From the NCBI GenBank assembly GCA_039180525.1, contig JBCDDF010000042.1:1-30853 (forward strand): a stretch of DNA of 30,853 bases, given 5' to 3'. The stretch comes from Halovulum sp039180525 (lineage in GTDB: Bacteria; Pseudomonadota; Alphaproteobacteria; Rhodobacterales; Rhodobacteraceae). A program made the position numbers and the translations under genes. The notes beneath the pieces were generated by a model. It was not told where the DNA came from, searched no databases, and worked only from the letters and a program-made list of their open reading frames with translations. Every line of letters starts with the position of its first letter. Position 1 is the stretch's first letter. Shown here piece by piece: positions 7,175 through 15,635 of this stretch.

Positions 7175-8103
7175 CGGCCGCGGATCCGCGGGTCGAGCGC
7201 GTCGCGCAGCCCGTCGCCCATGAAGTTCACCGAAAGGACGGTCAGCGAGATCATCAGCCCCGGCCAGATCACGCGCGAGGCGTTCAGCGTCATGAAGTCC
7301 TTGCCGTCGAACAACAGCCGCCCCCAGGTGGGAAAGTCGGGCGGAAAGCCCAGGCCCAGGAAGCTGAGCGCGCTTTCGGTGATGATCGCATTGGCCACGC
7401 CCAGCGTCGCCGAAACCATGATCGGCGACAGGATGTTCGGCATCACATGGCGCCCGATGATCTTGAGCGGAGAGGTTCCGATGGACCGCGCCGCCAGCAC
7501 GAACTCCCGCTCTTTCAAGGCCAGCACGTCACCGCGCACGATCCGCGCGGTTTGCATCCAGGACGTGATGCCGATCACGAAGACGATCAGGAAAAAGATC
7601 CCCAGTTCCGGCCCGAACGCCACCCGCAGGCTGTCGCGAAACAACAGGATGATCACCAGCAGCAGCGGCAAGAGCGGCAGCGCCAGGAACAGATCGGTCA
7701 TCCGCATCAGCGGCCCGTCGAGAAACCGGAAGAACCCGGCCAGAACACCGATCAGCGTGCCCAGCACCAGGCTGAGCAGCATCGCGGTGATGCCCACCGC
7801 CAGCGAGGTGCGACCGCCATGCAGCACCTGGGCGAACATGTCCCGGCCCAGGTTGTCGGTGCCCATCGGATGCGCCAGCGTCATGCCGGAGTTGCGCGCG
7901 GCCAGGTTGTTGTAGCCCGGATCGACGGTGTGGATGAACGGGCCCAGCAGCACCATCAGCACGATGGCCACGAAAACCACCGTGCCGATCATCGCCCCGG
8001 AATGGTTGCGGTATTCCACCCAGACATCGCCCCAGAACGACCGGTGGCGGACCTGCGGGGCGGCGCCGTCCAGTGCCGCGGGGTCGAGCGCCGCGTTAGT
8101 CAT
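7171..8103 (-). CDS. Peptide/nickel-type ABC transporter permease (DppC/OppC family)
   Basis: A 310-residue inner-membrane subunit. The cytoplasmic N-terminus (RSFWGDVWVEYRNHSGAMIGTVVF) and the following periplasmic loop with 'HPMGTDNLGRDMFAQVLHGGRTSLAVG' are hallmarks of DppC/OppC permeases. The ATPase-docking EAA loop is at 'LALKEREFVLAARSIGTSPLKIIGRHVMPN'. Substrates of the family include di- and oligopeptides, nickel and glycosides. The start at 8103 was chosen over an ATG 36 bases earlier because it gives the usual N-terminus and lies just inside the end of the upstream permease gene (8-base overlap). The gene ends DPRIRGR, with its stop inside repeat copy B. No ATPase gene follows, although such operons normally carry one or two. 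Confidence 0.92.
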   Translation of the reverse strand: MTNAALDPAALDGAAPQVRHRSFWGDVWVEYRNHSGAMIGTVVFVAIVLMVLLGPFIHTVDPGYNNLAARNSGMTLAHPMGTDNLGRDMFAQVLHGGRTSLAVGITAMLLSLVLGTLIGVLAGFFRFLDGPLMRMTDLFLALPLLPLLLVIILLFRDSLRVAFGPELGIFFLIVFVIGITSWMQTARIVRGDVLALKEREFVLAARSIGTSPLKIIGRHVMPNILSPIMVSATLGVANAIITESALSFLGLGFPPDFPTWGRLLFDGKDFMTLNASRVIWPGLMISLTVLSVNFMGDGLRDALDPRIRGR

Positions 8104-9109
8104 AGCGGATCCTTGGGTCGAGAATGCCGTAGAGCACATCCGCGATCAGGTTGAAGACCACGATCAGCAGGGCGAAGATGAAGGTCAGCGTCTGCACCAG
8201 CGGGATGTCGGCGCCCTGGATGCCGACGATCAGCAACTGGCCCAGCCCGTTCACGCGAAAGATCTGTTCGGTGATGATCGCGCCGCCAAAGATCTGCGGC
8301 ACGCCCAATGCGATCACGGTGACGACCGGGATCATCGAGTTGCGCAGCACGTGGATCAGCAGCACCGCGCGCTCGCGCAGGCCTTTGGCGCGGGCGGTGC
8401 GCACATAGTCCTGCTGCAGGTTGTCCAGCATCGAGGCGCGCATGAACCGGCTGATCTGCGCGGCATTGAACAGCGCCAGCACCATGACCGGCATGATCAT
8501 CTGGCGCACCTGGAACCAGAAGCTGCCCCAGTCGGTCACCCTATGCGTGGTGTCATAGACGGATGGAAACCACTGCAGGTTCACCGAGAAGATGACGATG
8601 AACAGCAAGCCGGTGAAGAAGGTCGGCACCGAAAACCCGGTCATGGAGAACAGCGTGCCGAACTGGTCGAACCAGGAATATTGCTTATAGGCAGAGATCA
8701 CCCCGATCGGGATCGCAATCAGGATGCCCACGACATAGGACATCCCCACCACCCACAGCGTCTGTGGCATGCGTTCGACGATCAGATCCACCACCGGAGA
8801 GCGGGTCTGCCAGGAGATCACGCGCAGCCGTTCCTCGGAATTGCCGATCGTCCAGCCGGTCCATTGTTCGATCAGGTTCAGCGGCTCGTTCACGAAGAAC
8901 TGCTGCAGCCAATAAACGAACCGGATCGGGAACGGCTGGCCGAGCCCCAGGCTTTCGCGGATCTGCTGACGTACCTCTGGCGGGATGGTCAGCGGCAGGC
9001 TGGCGGTGGGGTCGTTGGGCGCCAGATCGAGGATGGCGAAGATGATAAAGCTGATGATCAGAAGCGTCGGGATCGCGAACATCAACCGGCGCAGGGTGTA
9101 GGTGAACAT
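8096..9109 (-). CDS. Peptide/nickel-type ABC transporter permease (DppB/OppB family)
   Basis: A 337-residue inner-membrane subunit that pairs with the DppC-type permease it overlaps by 8 bases. It starts MFTYTLRRLMFAIPTLLIISFIIF, the standard first helix of DppB, and has the EAA loop 'QQDYVRTARAKGLRERAVLLIHVLRNSMIPV' and the family ending DPRIRYD. An extra loop around residues 60-105 (between helix one and two) is longer than in E. coli DppB, as in a subgroup of these permeases. A weak ribosome site (GAGGAA) lies 9 bases before the ATG. It would form the translocation channel together with its partner, fed by the binding protein at 9460-11169. Confidence 0.92.
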   Translation of the reverse strand: MFTYTLRRLMFAIPTLLIISFIIFAILDLAPNDPTASLPLTIPPEVRQQIRESLGLGQPFPIRFVYWLQQFFVNEPLNLIEQWTGWTIGNSEERLRVISWQTRSPVVDLIVERMPQTLWVVGMSYVVGILIAIPIGVISAYKQYSWFDQFGTLFSMTGFSVPTFFTGLLFIVIFSVNLQWFPSVYDTTHRVTDWGSFWFQVRQMIMPVMVLALFNAAQISRFMRASMLDNLQQDYVRTARAKGLRERAVLLIHVLRNSMIPVVTVIALGVPQIFGGAIITEQIFRVNGLGQLLIVGIQGADIPLVQTLTFIFALLIVVFNLIADVLYGILDPRIRYD

Positions 9110-9121
9110 CGCCGGCGTTCC

Positions 9122-9382
9122 TCAGCCCGCACCGGCGCCGAACAGCCGGCGCGGCGCCGCGTTCGGCGGCAACTGACGCGCACGGATAAGCGAGCTTTTC
9201 AAGGGACGCGTATCGGCACGCGGTCGCGTGCGGACCGCCGCGTTCCACCCGCGGATCTGGACATCTTCACCGGCGGCGCGGGCGGTGGCGGGTGACATCT
9301 TGGGGATCGTCGAGACCCGGCAACGAACCGCATCCAGGGTCGGGACCGCAAAGGCTGGCTGCCGCGGCGTGTAGGCAAGCAT
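9122..9382 (-). CDS. Possible small protein between binding protein and permease genes
   Basis: An 86-residue frame fills most of the 350-base gap between the binding-protein gene and the first permease. In its favour: an ATG at 9382 with GGAGGA about 12 bases upstream, and a TGA that falls just before the ribosome site of the permease, as expected in an operon. Against it: the sequence is rich in Arg, Ala and Pro, has no signal, membrane helix or recognisable domain, and such frames arise easily at this GC content. I do not recognise it. If not coding, the gap is a long spacer that begins with a strong hairpin. Confidence 0.25.
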   Translation of the reverse strand: MLAYTPRQPAFAVPTLDAVRCRVSTIPKMSPATARAAGEDVQIRGWNAAVRTRPRADTRPLKSSLIRARQLPPNAAPRRLFGAGAG

Positions 9383-9407
9383 GTTTGTGCAGTCCTCCGA
9401 ATAGGTA

Positions 9408-9440
9408 CGCCGCGCCCCCGGCGTGACCCGGGGCGCGGCG
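9408..9440. promoter_or_regulatory. Strong hairpin just after the peptide-binding protein gene
   Basis: Arms CGCCGCGCCCC (9408-9418) and GGGGCGCGGCG (9430-9440) form an 11-base-pair stem. It starts about 20 bases after the stop of the binding-protein gene and has no T-tract. In binding-protein operons such hairpins usually protect the upstream mRNA or cause partial termination, so that binding protein is made in excess over permease. Confidence 0.6.
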
Positions 9441-9459
9441 CGGTGTCGTCGTTACCGGA

Positions 9460-11169
9460 TCACTCCGCCCGGCTCCAATCGGCGATGTTCCACAACTCGC
9501 TGTCCCAGTCGGTCATGCGCACACCGGCCAGGCTGTTGGCATGGGCCGAGGTACCGCCGCGGTGAACCAGCGGGACGATCGAATAGCTTTGCATCAGCAT
9601 ATCGTTCATCTGCTTGGCCAACTCCCCGCGCTGCTCCAGATCCGCGGTTTGGGACATTTCGGTGACCAGCGCGTCATAGGCCGGGTCACAGAAACGCTGG
9701 ATGTTCGACCCCTGCCACTGCGTGTCGGGCCCCGGGATCTCGCTGCAGCGCCAGTTCGCCATATACGCCTCTGGATCGGCGCCCGAGAAGTTGTTGGTGT
9801 ACATTTCGATATCGGCATAGAACTTCTGGAACGTGTCCGGGCTGGCGGGATCGCCGCCGAAGAACACGCTGGCATCGATATTGCGCAGCTCGACCTCGAC
9901 GCCCAGTTCTTCCCACCACTGCTTGATCAACGCCTGCGTGCCCTGCCGCACGGAGTTGGTGGAGGTCTGGAACAAAACGCTCAGCCGCGTGCCGTCCTTC
10001 GCGCGCACACCATCCCCACCCGGCACCCAGCCGGCTTCGTCCAGCAGCGCCTTGGCACCGTCCAGATCCTGCACCTTGCAGCCGTCATTGGCGGTGGAGG
10101 CGTAAAGCTCCGGCGCCGGCAGCACGTTGCAGGTGACCTGACCGGTCTTGCCGTACCCGACATCGACCAGCAACTGGCGGTCGATGGCCATGGAAAGCGC
10201 CTGGCCCACCTTTGGGTCGGTCAGGAACGGATGCGGGTTGCTGCCATCGGCATAGACCGACCGCTGATCGGGGCCAAGCGCGGCATCCGCGTTGGTCTGG
10301 TTCAGGTGCAGACGCTCGACCGAGGTTTGGAAGCTGACCACGACCTGGCCGCGACCGGCGGCCTCCATCTGGGTCAGGATCTCGGGCTCGATCTGCAGGT
10401 TCCAGGCGTAGTCGAATTCGCCCGTCTCCAGCACCGCCCGTGCCGCGCTTGCCGCATCGCCGCCGCCCTTGAACAGGACCGAGCCAAAGCGCGGCTTGTC
10501 GGCCTCGCGATAGTTGCCATTGGCTTCCAGTGTGATCACGTCATTGGGTTTGAAGTCGGTCACCACGAACGGGCCGGTGCCGATGGGACCGAAATTCGCA
10601 TCCGTGCATTCCGGCGCCTTCGCACCCAGGCAATCGGCGAATTGCGCCGCCTGCAGAACCGGGCTCTCGGCGCCCACGAAAGCGGTATAGGGATAGGGCT
10701 TGGGTTCGGAGAAATTCACCCGCACGGTCAGATCGTCGACCGCTTCCACACTGTCGACCCCATCGAAATAAGACGACTGCGAGCAGCCACCTTCGGGATG
10801 GGTGCAGTATTCCCAGGTGAACACCGCGTCCGCCGCGGTGAAGGGCGATCCGTCCGACCAGGTGATGCCGGGCGTGATTTTCCAGGTGATCGAGGTCAGA
10901 TCCTCTGCCACGCCGCCGTTTTCGACCGTGGGCAGTTCCTCGACAAGGCGCGGATAGATGTTACCGCTTTCATCGAACCCGGCCAGGGGTTCAATGACCA
11001 TCGAGGCGGCCTCGACCTCTTTGGTGCCGCCGGATAGATAGGGGTTCATGGTGGACGGCGCCTGCCAGTAGATGATGTTCAACTGACCATCGGCGCCCCG
11101 CTCGGCCCACGCGCCGCCGGCGCACATGGCCAACGCAGCGGCCGTGCCAAGCAGATGTCTCGTTCGCAT
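9460..11169 (-). CDS. Peptide-type ABC transporter substrate-binding protein (SBP family 5)
   Basis: A 569-residue periplasmic binding protein with a signal peptide (MRTRHLLGTAAALAMCAGGAWAE). Family 5 features are clear: 'LNIIYWQAPSTMNPYLSGGTKEVEAASMVIEPL', the 'LEDLTSITWKITPGITWSDGSPFTAADAVFTWEY' stretch (here starting AEDLTS), and 'GTGPFVVTDFKPNDVITLEANGNY' split across the domain. Length is a little above the usual 510-540. Family 5 proteins bind peptides, glycosides, opines or metal chelates; two Cys pairs (YCTHPEGGC and the FADCLGAKAPEC loop) suggest disulfides. It is the first gene of the ABC operon running to 7171 and is divergent from the M20 deacetylase, which may act on the imported compound. 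Substrate unknown. Confidence 0.92.
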   Translation of the reverse strand: MRTRHLLGTAAALAMCAGGAWAERGADGQLNIIYWQAPSTMNPYLSGGTKEVEAASMVIEPLAGFDESGNIYPRLVEELPTVENGGVAEDLTSITWKITPGITWSDGSPFTAADAVFTWEYCTHPEGGCSQSSYFDGVDSVEAVDDLTVRVNFSEPKPYPYTAFVGAESPVLQAAQFADCLGAKAPECTDANFGPIGTGPFVVTDFKPNDVITLEANGNYREADKPRFGSVLFKGGGDAASAARAVLETGEFDYAWNLQIEPEILTQMEAAGRGQVVVSFQTSVERLHLNQTNADAALGPDQRSVYADGSNPHPFLTDPKVGQALSMAIDRQLLVDVGYGKTGQVTCNVLPAPELYASTANDGCKVQDLDGAKALLDEAGWVPGGDGVRAKDGTRLSVLFQTSTNSVRQGTQALIKQWWEELGVEVELRNIDASVFFGGDPASPDTFQKFYADIEMYTNNFSGADPEAYMANWRCSEIPGPDTQWQGSNIQRFCDPAYDALVTEMSQTADLEQRGELAKQMNDMLMQSYSIVPLVHRGGTSAHANSLAGVRMTDWDSELWNIADWSRAE

Positions 11170-11198
11170 TGTTATGGCTCCCTGTTCCCTGATACGGG

Positions 11199-11247
11199 TT
11201 GCGCAGCAGTTTTGCGCAATGGTGACATGCTACGCCAATGGTCGTAG
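11199..11247. promoter_or_regulatory. Two dyads in the divergent promoter region of the ABC operon and deacetylase gene
   Basis: Dyad one is TTGCGCA (11199-11205) and TGCGCAA (11213-11219) with a 7-base spacer. Dyad two is CTACG (11230-11234) and CGTAG (11243-11247) with an 8-base spacer. Both lie in the 113-base gap between the divergent starts at 11169 and 11283. Their size and spacing suit a dimeric repressor or activator acting on both genes. No regulator gene lies next to them. Confidence 0.45.
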
Positions 11248-11282
11248 ATGGCAAGCGGCACGGGGAACGGGGCAAAACCGGA

Positions 11283-12446
11283 ATGGCTGAGCAGATGAAC
11301 GCAGAGGAAATGCTGGCCCGGCTGGTCGGGTTCAACACCGAAAGCCAGAACTCCAACCTGCCGCTGATCGATTTCGTCGCCGACTATCTGGCCCGCCACG
11401 GGATCGAGGCCGCGCGGGTGATGGACGGCACCGGCACGAAAGCCGCGCTTTATGCACAGATCGGGCCGGCGGAACCGGGCGGCGTGGTGCTATCGGGGCA
11501 TACGGATGTGGTGCCGGTCGCGGGCCAGCCCTGGGATACCGACCCCTATGTATTGACGCCCCGCGACGGGCGGCTTCACGGGCGCGGCACCTGCGACATG
11601 AAGGGCTTTCTGGCGGTCTGCCTGGCCGCGGTGCCGCAGATGCGCGCGGCCGGGCTGCGGCGGCCGGTGCAACTGGCGCTGAGCTATGACGAGGAGTTGG
11701 GCTGCCTGGGCGCACCGCCGCTTATCGCGGCCATGCGCGCGGGGCTGCCGCCGGCGGCAGCCGCGATCATCGGCGAACCGACGATGATGCGCGTGGTGAC
11801 AGGGCATAAGGCGATCGTCGATCTCTCCACCCATGTGCGCGGGTTCGAGGTGCATTCCAGCCTGATGCATACCGGCGTGTCCGCGGTGATGGTCGCGGCC
11901 GAACTGATCCAATGGCTGAGCGATCAGAACAGGGCGAACCGCGACGCCGCCGATCCGGCCTCGCCATACGAGCCGCCCTGGACCACGCTGCATGTGGGCC
12001 GGATTGAGGGCGGCACGGCGCATAACATCACCGCGCGCGATTGCCGTTTCTCGGTCGATGTCCGCGCCATGCCCGGCGAGACGCCCGAGGACTGGGCCGC
12101 GCGTTACCGCGCCCATGCCGCCGAGGTCGAGGCGCGGATCCGCAAGATCCGGCCCGAAGCCTCGATCACGGTCGAGGCCGGGCTGACCGTGCCCGGCTGC
12201 CGCCCCGAAACCGACGGCGCGGCGGAGGCGCTGGCCCGCGCGCTGACCGGGGACAACGGCCAGCATGTCGTCGCCTATGCCACCGAAGCCGGGCAATTTC
12301 AGGATGGCGGCTATTCGGCGGCGATCTGTGGCCCCGGTTCCATCGAACAGGCGCATCAGCCGAACGAGTATATCGACCAGGCGCAACTGGCCGCCGGCAG
12401 TGCCTTTATTGACCGACTGGTGGATCGTCTGGCCGCAGCAGCGTAA
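11283..12446 (+). CDS. argE: ArgE-like M20 family deacetylase (acetylornithine deacetylase type)
   Basis: A 387-residue zinc-dependent amidohydrolase of the M20A family. ArgE removes the acetyl group of N2-acetylornithine. Metal and catalytic residues are in place: His73 and Asp75 in SGHTDVVPV, Asp105 in GRGTCDMKGF, Glu137-Glu138 in SYDEELG, Glu163 region in IIGEPTMM, and a C-terminal His in EQAHQPNEY. The dimerisation domain begins near GHKAIVDLSTHVRGFEVHSS. The start at 11283 was preferred to an in-frame ATG 45 bases earlier because it has the usual N-terminus and GGGG upstream. Its position divergent from a peptide-type ABC operon suggests a catabolic amidase for an imported N-acyl amino acid rather than arginine synthesis, so the symbol is a family label. 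The end overlaps the convergent gene by 41 bases. Confidence 0.85.
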   Translation: MAEQMNAEEMLARLVGFNTESQNSNLPLIDFVADYLARHGIEAARVMDGTGTKAALYAQIGPAEPGGVVLSGHTDVVPVAGQPWDTDPYVLTPRDGRLHGRGTCDMKGFLAVCLAAVPQMRAAGLRRPVQLALSYDEELGCLGAPPLIAAMRAGLPPAAAAIIGEPTMMRVVTGHKAIVDLSTHVRGFEVHSSLMHTGVSAVMVAAELIQWLSDQNRANRDAADPASPYEPPWTTLHVGRIEGGTAHNITARDCRFSVDVRAMPGETPEDWAARYRAHAAEVEARIRKIRPEASITVEAGLTVPGCRPETDGAAEALARALTGDNGQHVVAYATEAGQFQDGGYSAAICGPGSIEQAHQPNEYIDQAQLAAGSAFIDRLVDRLAAAA

Positions 12447-13320
12447 CCCAGTCAAGGCGCCGGATCGCCCGCATGTCCTGCCGGAACCGGCCGTGCAGAT
12501 CCTGGCGTTCCTCCTCCGACCACATCCGATAGATCCAGTCGCCCTTGCCACGGGGATGAGCCGCCTGGATCTCCGCGCGGTTCTCGTACATCGCCATCGG
12601 CCCGTGCGCGCGGCCATAGGCCAGCATCGCCTCGACCGCCGAATGGCCGAGGCTGGGGCGGCGGTAGACGTAGGACCGGTCGAGATCCGGCAGCGCGTCC
12701 AACCCCAGCATCAGTTGCAGGATCCGCGGCTCCAGATCACGGAACTGGTGAAAGGACCACAGCGTGATGGGACTTTGCGGGAACAGCGCGCGGATCTGCT
12801 CCAGCACCGCGACCCAACTGCCCGCATGCTCCAGCCATGCCGCCTTGAACGGCTCCGGTTCGTAGAGCGTATCGTTGGGATGCCGCAGCACTTCCGAAAA
12901 GATCGAACGCCCGAAATCCGAGAGCGGACGGATGCAGAGGAAAATCTCCACCGCCGTGCCTGACAAGACATCGGCCATCGCCGCCAGATGGCCCCCCAGC
13001 TTGGGATAAAGCCGACCGGATTCTACGATCTGCTGCGGCGTACCAAGCAGGTTTTCATCCGAAATCATCAATCGGTTCTGCGCCTGTTCCAGCCGGGCAG
13101 CGCACACGCGGCGCAGATCTGCACGATGCGATTGCTGTGCGGATTTCGATCGCTTCGCGGAGGTCCGCCGCGGCAGCAGCGGTGTGACGGTTTGGCGAAA
13201 CTCAGGTGTCGGCCAGAAATCCACACCTGCGCCGCACAGCGCAGCGCGGTTCGCGCCGAGCATCTCTTGAAGATAGGTCGTCGCGGTCTTGTGCGCGCCC
13301 AGATGCAGAGTGACGATCAT
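12406..13320 (-). CDS. Sulfotransferase-like P-loop protein
   Basis: A 304-residue protein starting MIVTLHLGAHKTATTYLQ. The stretch GAHKTATTYLQ (residues 8-18) matches the 5'-phosphosulfate-binding loop of PAPS-dependent sulfotransferases (G-x-x-K-x-x-T-T). A second conserved region, EIFLCIRPLSDFGRSIFSEVLR, fits the 3'-phosphate-binding R-x-x-x-x-x-x-S motif. No membrane helix or signal is seen, so it is probably cytoplasmic. The acceptor (a glycan, lipid or small molecule) is unknown. It follows the TRAP permease gene by 40 bases on the same strand and may be cotranscribed. Its last 41 bases overlap the convergent deacetylase gene. Confidence 0.7.
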   Translation of the reverse strand: MIVTLHLGAHKTATTYLQEMLGANRAALCGAGVDFWPTPEFRQTVTPLLPRRTSAKRSKSAQQSHRADLRRVCAARLEQAQNRLMISDENLLGTPQQIVESGRLYPKLGGHLAAMADVLSGTAVEIFLCIRPLSDFGRSIFSEVLRHPNDTLYEPEPFKAAWLEHAGSWVAVLEQIRALFPQSPITLWSFHQFRDLEPRILQLMLGLDALPDLDRSYVYRRPSLGHSAVEAMLAYGRAHGPMAMYENRAEIQAAHPRGKGDWIYRMWSEEERQDLHGRFRQDMRAIRRLDWVTLLRPDDPPVGQ

Positions 13321-13360
13321 CGCCTTCGCCTACCCTTTGGACCGGTCGGGCCGCAAGCCG

Positions 13361-14809
13361 TCAGTTGCCGTAGGCGACCGAGGGCAGCCAGGTGACCAGC
13401 GCGGGGTAGTTGAAGACGATGCCCAGCCCGACAAGCTGCAGGATCACGAAGGGTATGATGCCGCGATAGATATGCGCCAGACTGACCTGCGGGGGGCAGA
13501 CGCCCTTTAGGTAGAACAGCGCGAAACCCACCGGCGGCGTCAGGAACGAGGTCTGTAGCGTCACCGCGGCCAGGATCGCGAACCACACCACCGACGGATC
13601 GCGCACCACGTCGAAGCCGTTGATCTCCAGCCCCAGGCTCAAAACGATCGGCAGCATCAGCGGCATGATGATCAGGGTGATCTCGATCCAGTCCAGCAGA
13701 AAGCCCAGAAGGAAGATGATGAACAGGATGAACAGAACCACCATATTGGGGTCGGTGAAGGCGGCGGTGACCATGCCTTCGACGATCTCGTCCCCGCCAT
13801 AGCGGCGCAGGATGAAGGCGAAGAAATTCGCCGCCACGAAGATCCCCACGATATAGCCGGACGTGTTCATCGTCGACCGAGAGACCTCTTTGAGCACCTT
13901 GAAGCTGAGCCGGCCGTTGAGCAGCGCCAGCAGCGTCGCGCCCAACGCACCCAGGCCGGAGGCTTCGGTTGGCGTTGCGAAGCCGGCGAAGATCGAGCCC
14001 AGAACCAGCAGGATCAGGAACATCGGCGGCACGACCGACAGCAGAACCTCGCGCACAACCGGCCAGCCGATCGGGCCGTGCGTTTCAGGTACCGGCATCG
14101 CCTTTGGGTTCAGCAGCCCGTAGATGATGATGAAAATGATATAAAGCGCCCCCAGCAGCAGCCCGGGGAACAGCGCGCCCATGAACAGATCGCCCAGGGA
14201 AATCGCCAACTGATCCGACATGATCACCAGCATGATCGAGGGCGGGATCAGAATGCCCAGGGTCCCGGCGCTGGCGATGGTGCCGGTGGCGATCGATTTA
14301 TGGTAGTTCTGGCCCAGCATCTGCGGCAGCGCCATGACCCCCAAGAGCGTCACGCTGGCACCGATCACACCGGTCGACGCGGCCAGGATGATGCCGATCA
14401 GCAGCACGGTCAGCGCCAGCCCGCCGCGCAGGGCGCCGAACAGCTTTTGCATCGAACTCATCATCCGCTGCGCGACGCCGGATTGATCCAGCATCAGCCC
14501 CATGAAGATGAACATCGGCAGCGCCACCAGCACCGGGTTCTTGACGATGGATCCGAACAGCCGCCCGCCCAAAGTCCCCAGGCGGCGGTAGTCGATCCCG
14601 GTGCGGTCGAATTCGATCACGTCGCGAAACAGCGATCGTGCCGGATCGAGGAACAGCTCTGCGATCAGCGTGAAGATCAGCGCCACGCCGACCAGCGCAT
14701 AGGCCACCGGCACGCCGCGGAACAGCAGCACGACGAAGACCAGGAACATCGCCGCCACGGCGATTTCATTGACCGTCAGGAACTGTCCCAGAAAACCAAG
14801 CGTGCCCAT
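13361..14809 (-). CDS. dctM: TRAP transporter large permease (DctM)
   Basis: A protein of about 482 residues with some 12-14 membrane helices, the channel subunit of a tripartite ATP-independent periplasmic transporter driven by the sodium gradient. Typical stretches are 'LPMFIFMGLMLDQSGVAQRMM', 'IILAASTGVIGASVTLLGVMALPQML', 'ASAGTLGILIPPSIMLVI' and 'TPTEASGLGALGA'. ATG at 14809 overlaps the TGA of dctQ by one base (TGATG); a GTG one codon earlier is also possible. Length is above the usual 425-440, with an insertion around residues 45-75 (FLDPARSLFRDVIEFDRTGIDYRRLG region), as in the subgroup paired with TakP-like binding proteins. Confidence 0.93.
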   Translation of the reverse strand: MGTLGFLGQFLTVNEIAVAAMFLVFVVLLFRGVPVAYALVGVALIFTLIAELFLDPARSLFRDVIEFDRTGIDYRRLGTLGGRLFGSIVKNPVLVALPMFIFMGLMLDQSGVAQRMMSSMQKLFGALRGGLALTVLLIGIILAASTGVIGASVTLLGVMALPQMLGQNYHKSIATGTIASAGTLGILIPPSIMLVIMSDQLAISLGDLFMGALFPGLLLGALYIIFIIIYGLLNPKAMPVPETHGPIGWPVVREVLLSVVPPMFLILLVLGSIFAGFATPTEASGLGALGATLLALLNGRLSFKVLKEVSRSTMNTSGYIVGIFVAANFFAFILRRYGGDEIVEGMVTAAFTDPNMVVLFILFIIFLLGFLLDWIEITLIIMPLMLPIVLSLGLEINGFDVVRDPSVVWFAILAAVTLQTSFLTPPVGFALFYLKGVCPPQVSLAHIYRGIIPFVILQLVGLGIVFNYPALVTWLPSVAYGN

Positions 14810-15606
14810 CACACGCCCTCGCGCCGGCGCAGCACCCAGACGAGCGCGATCAAGACCGGCGTGGCGATCAGCGTGGCCAGCATCGTGGGCAGGATCTCGA
14901 TCCCGGCCAATGCCACCGGTTCGAACGGCGGCTCGCGGGTGACGCGGCGAATGTTCAACTCCTCATCGCCGGTCAGGCGTATGAACCAGTAAAGCGCGTA
15001 ATAGATCGCCAGATTGACCAGAAACAAAGTCGCCGGCAGCGCATAGAGCAGCTGTTTCCACAGGGCCGGGTGGGTCAACTGGCTGAGGAACCGCACGAAC
15101 GCCGCCCAAATCGCGACACCGATAAAGGCCAGCGAGAGGTTGAGGAAGATCTTCAGCAGATAGAGCCGATGCAGCCCGTTCGGGCTGTCGGACCCCTCGC
15201 CCGCAAGCACCGAGGCGACGGCGTAGTGAAAGGTCACGTCCCAGGCCAGAATGATGACGGGCAGGAACAGCCAGGTCAGGCCGAAGATTTCGATCCGACG
15301 CTGACGGTCCTTGGGAAAGCCGGCATAGAGAATGTCCACCCGCACATGGCTGGTGGTGGTGACGGCATAGCCGATGCCGATCATCACCGCGGCGCCGTAG
15401 AGCCACCATTGCAGATCGTCCAGCCAGGCTTGGTTGTTGCCCGCGCTTCGCAGAAAGATCTGCGCGACGATGGCCAGCATCAGGACGGGGTAGATCCAGG
15501 AAAACACGTTGGAGACGGCGACCGAAAACCTGTCGCCGCGATTGTGTTCCGCCCGCCCGACCTCTCCGGGGTCGGAAACGGCGACGATTTCTTCTACCTT
15601 GTCCAT
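14809..15606 (-). CDS. dctQ: TRAP transporter small permease (DctQ)
   Basis: A 265-residue membrane subunit. After a 45-residue acidic cytoplasmic N-terminus it has four or more helices, the first at SVAVSNVFSWIYPVLMLAIVAQIFLR, then WLDDLQWWLYGAAVMIGIGYAVTTTSHVRVDILY split over the second helix, which is typical of DctQ. It is larger than the usual 160-180 residues, matching the long DctQ form found with TakP-type systems. The start at 15606 has GGGGGA upstream; an in-frame ATG 69 bases earlier would place the start inside repeat copy C and was rejected. A 182-base spacer with that repeat separates it from dctP. Confidence 0.9.
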   Translation of the reverse strand: MDKVEEIVAVSDPGEVGRAEHNRGDRFSVAVSNVFSWIYPVLMLAIVAQIFLRSAGNNQAWLDDLQWWLYGAAVMIGIGYAVTTTSHVRVDILYAGFPKDRQRRIEIFGLTWLFLPVIILAWDVTFHYAVASVLAGEGSDSPNGLHRLYLLKIFLNLSLAFIGVAIWAAFVRFLSQLTHPALWKQLLYALPATLFLVNLAIYYALYWFIRLTGDEELNIRRVTREPPFEPVALAGIEILPTMLATLIATPVLIALVWVLRRREGV

Positions 15607-15635
15607 GGATCCCCCGCCTGAGCCTGATGCCGCTT

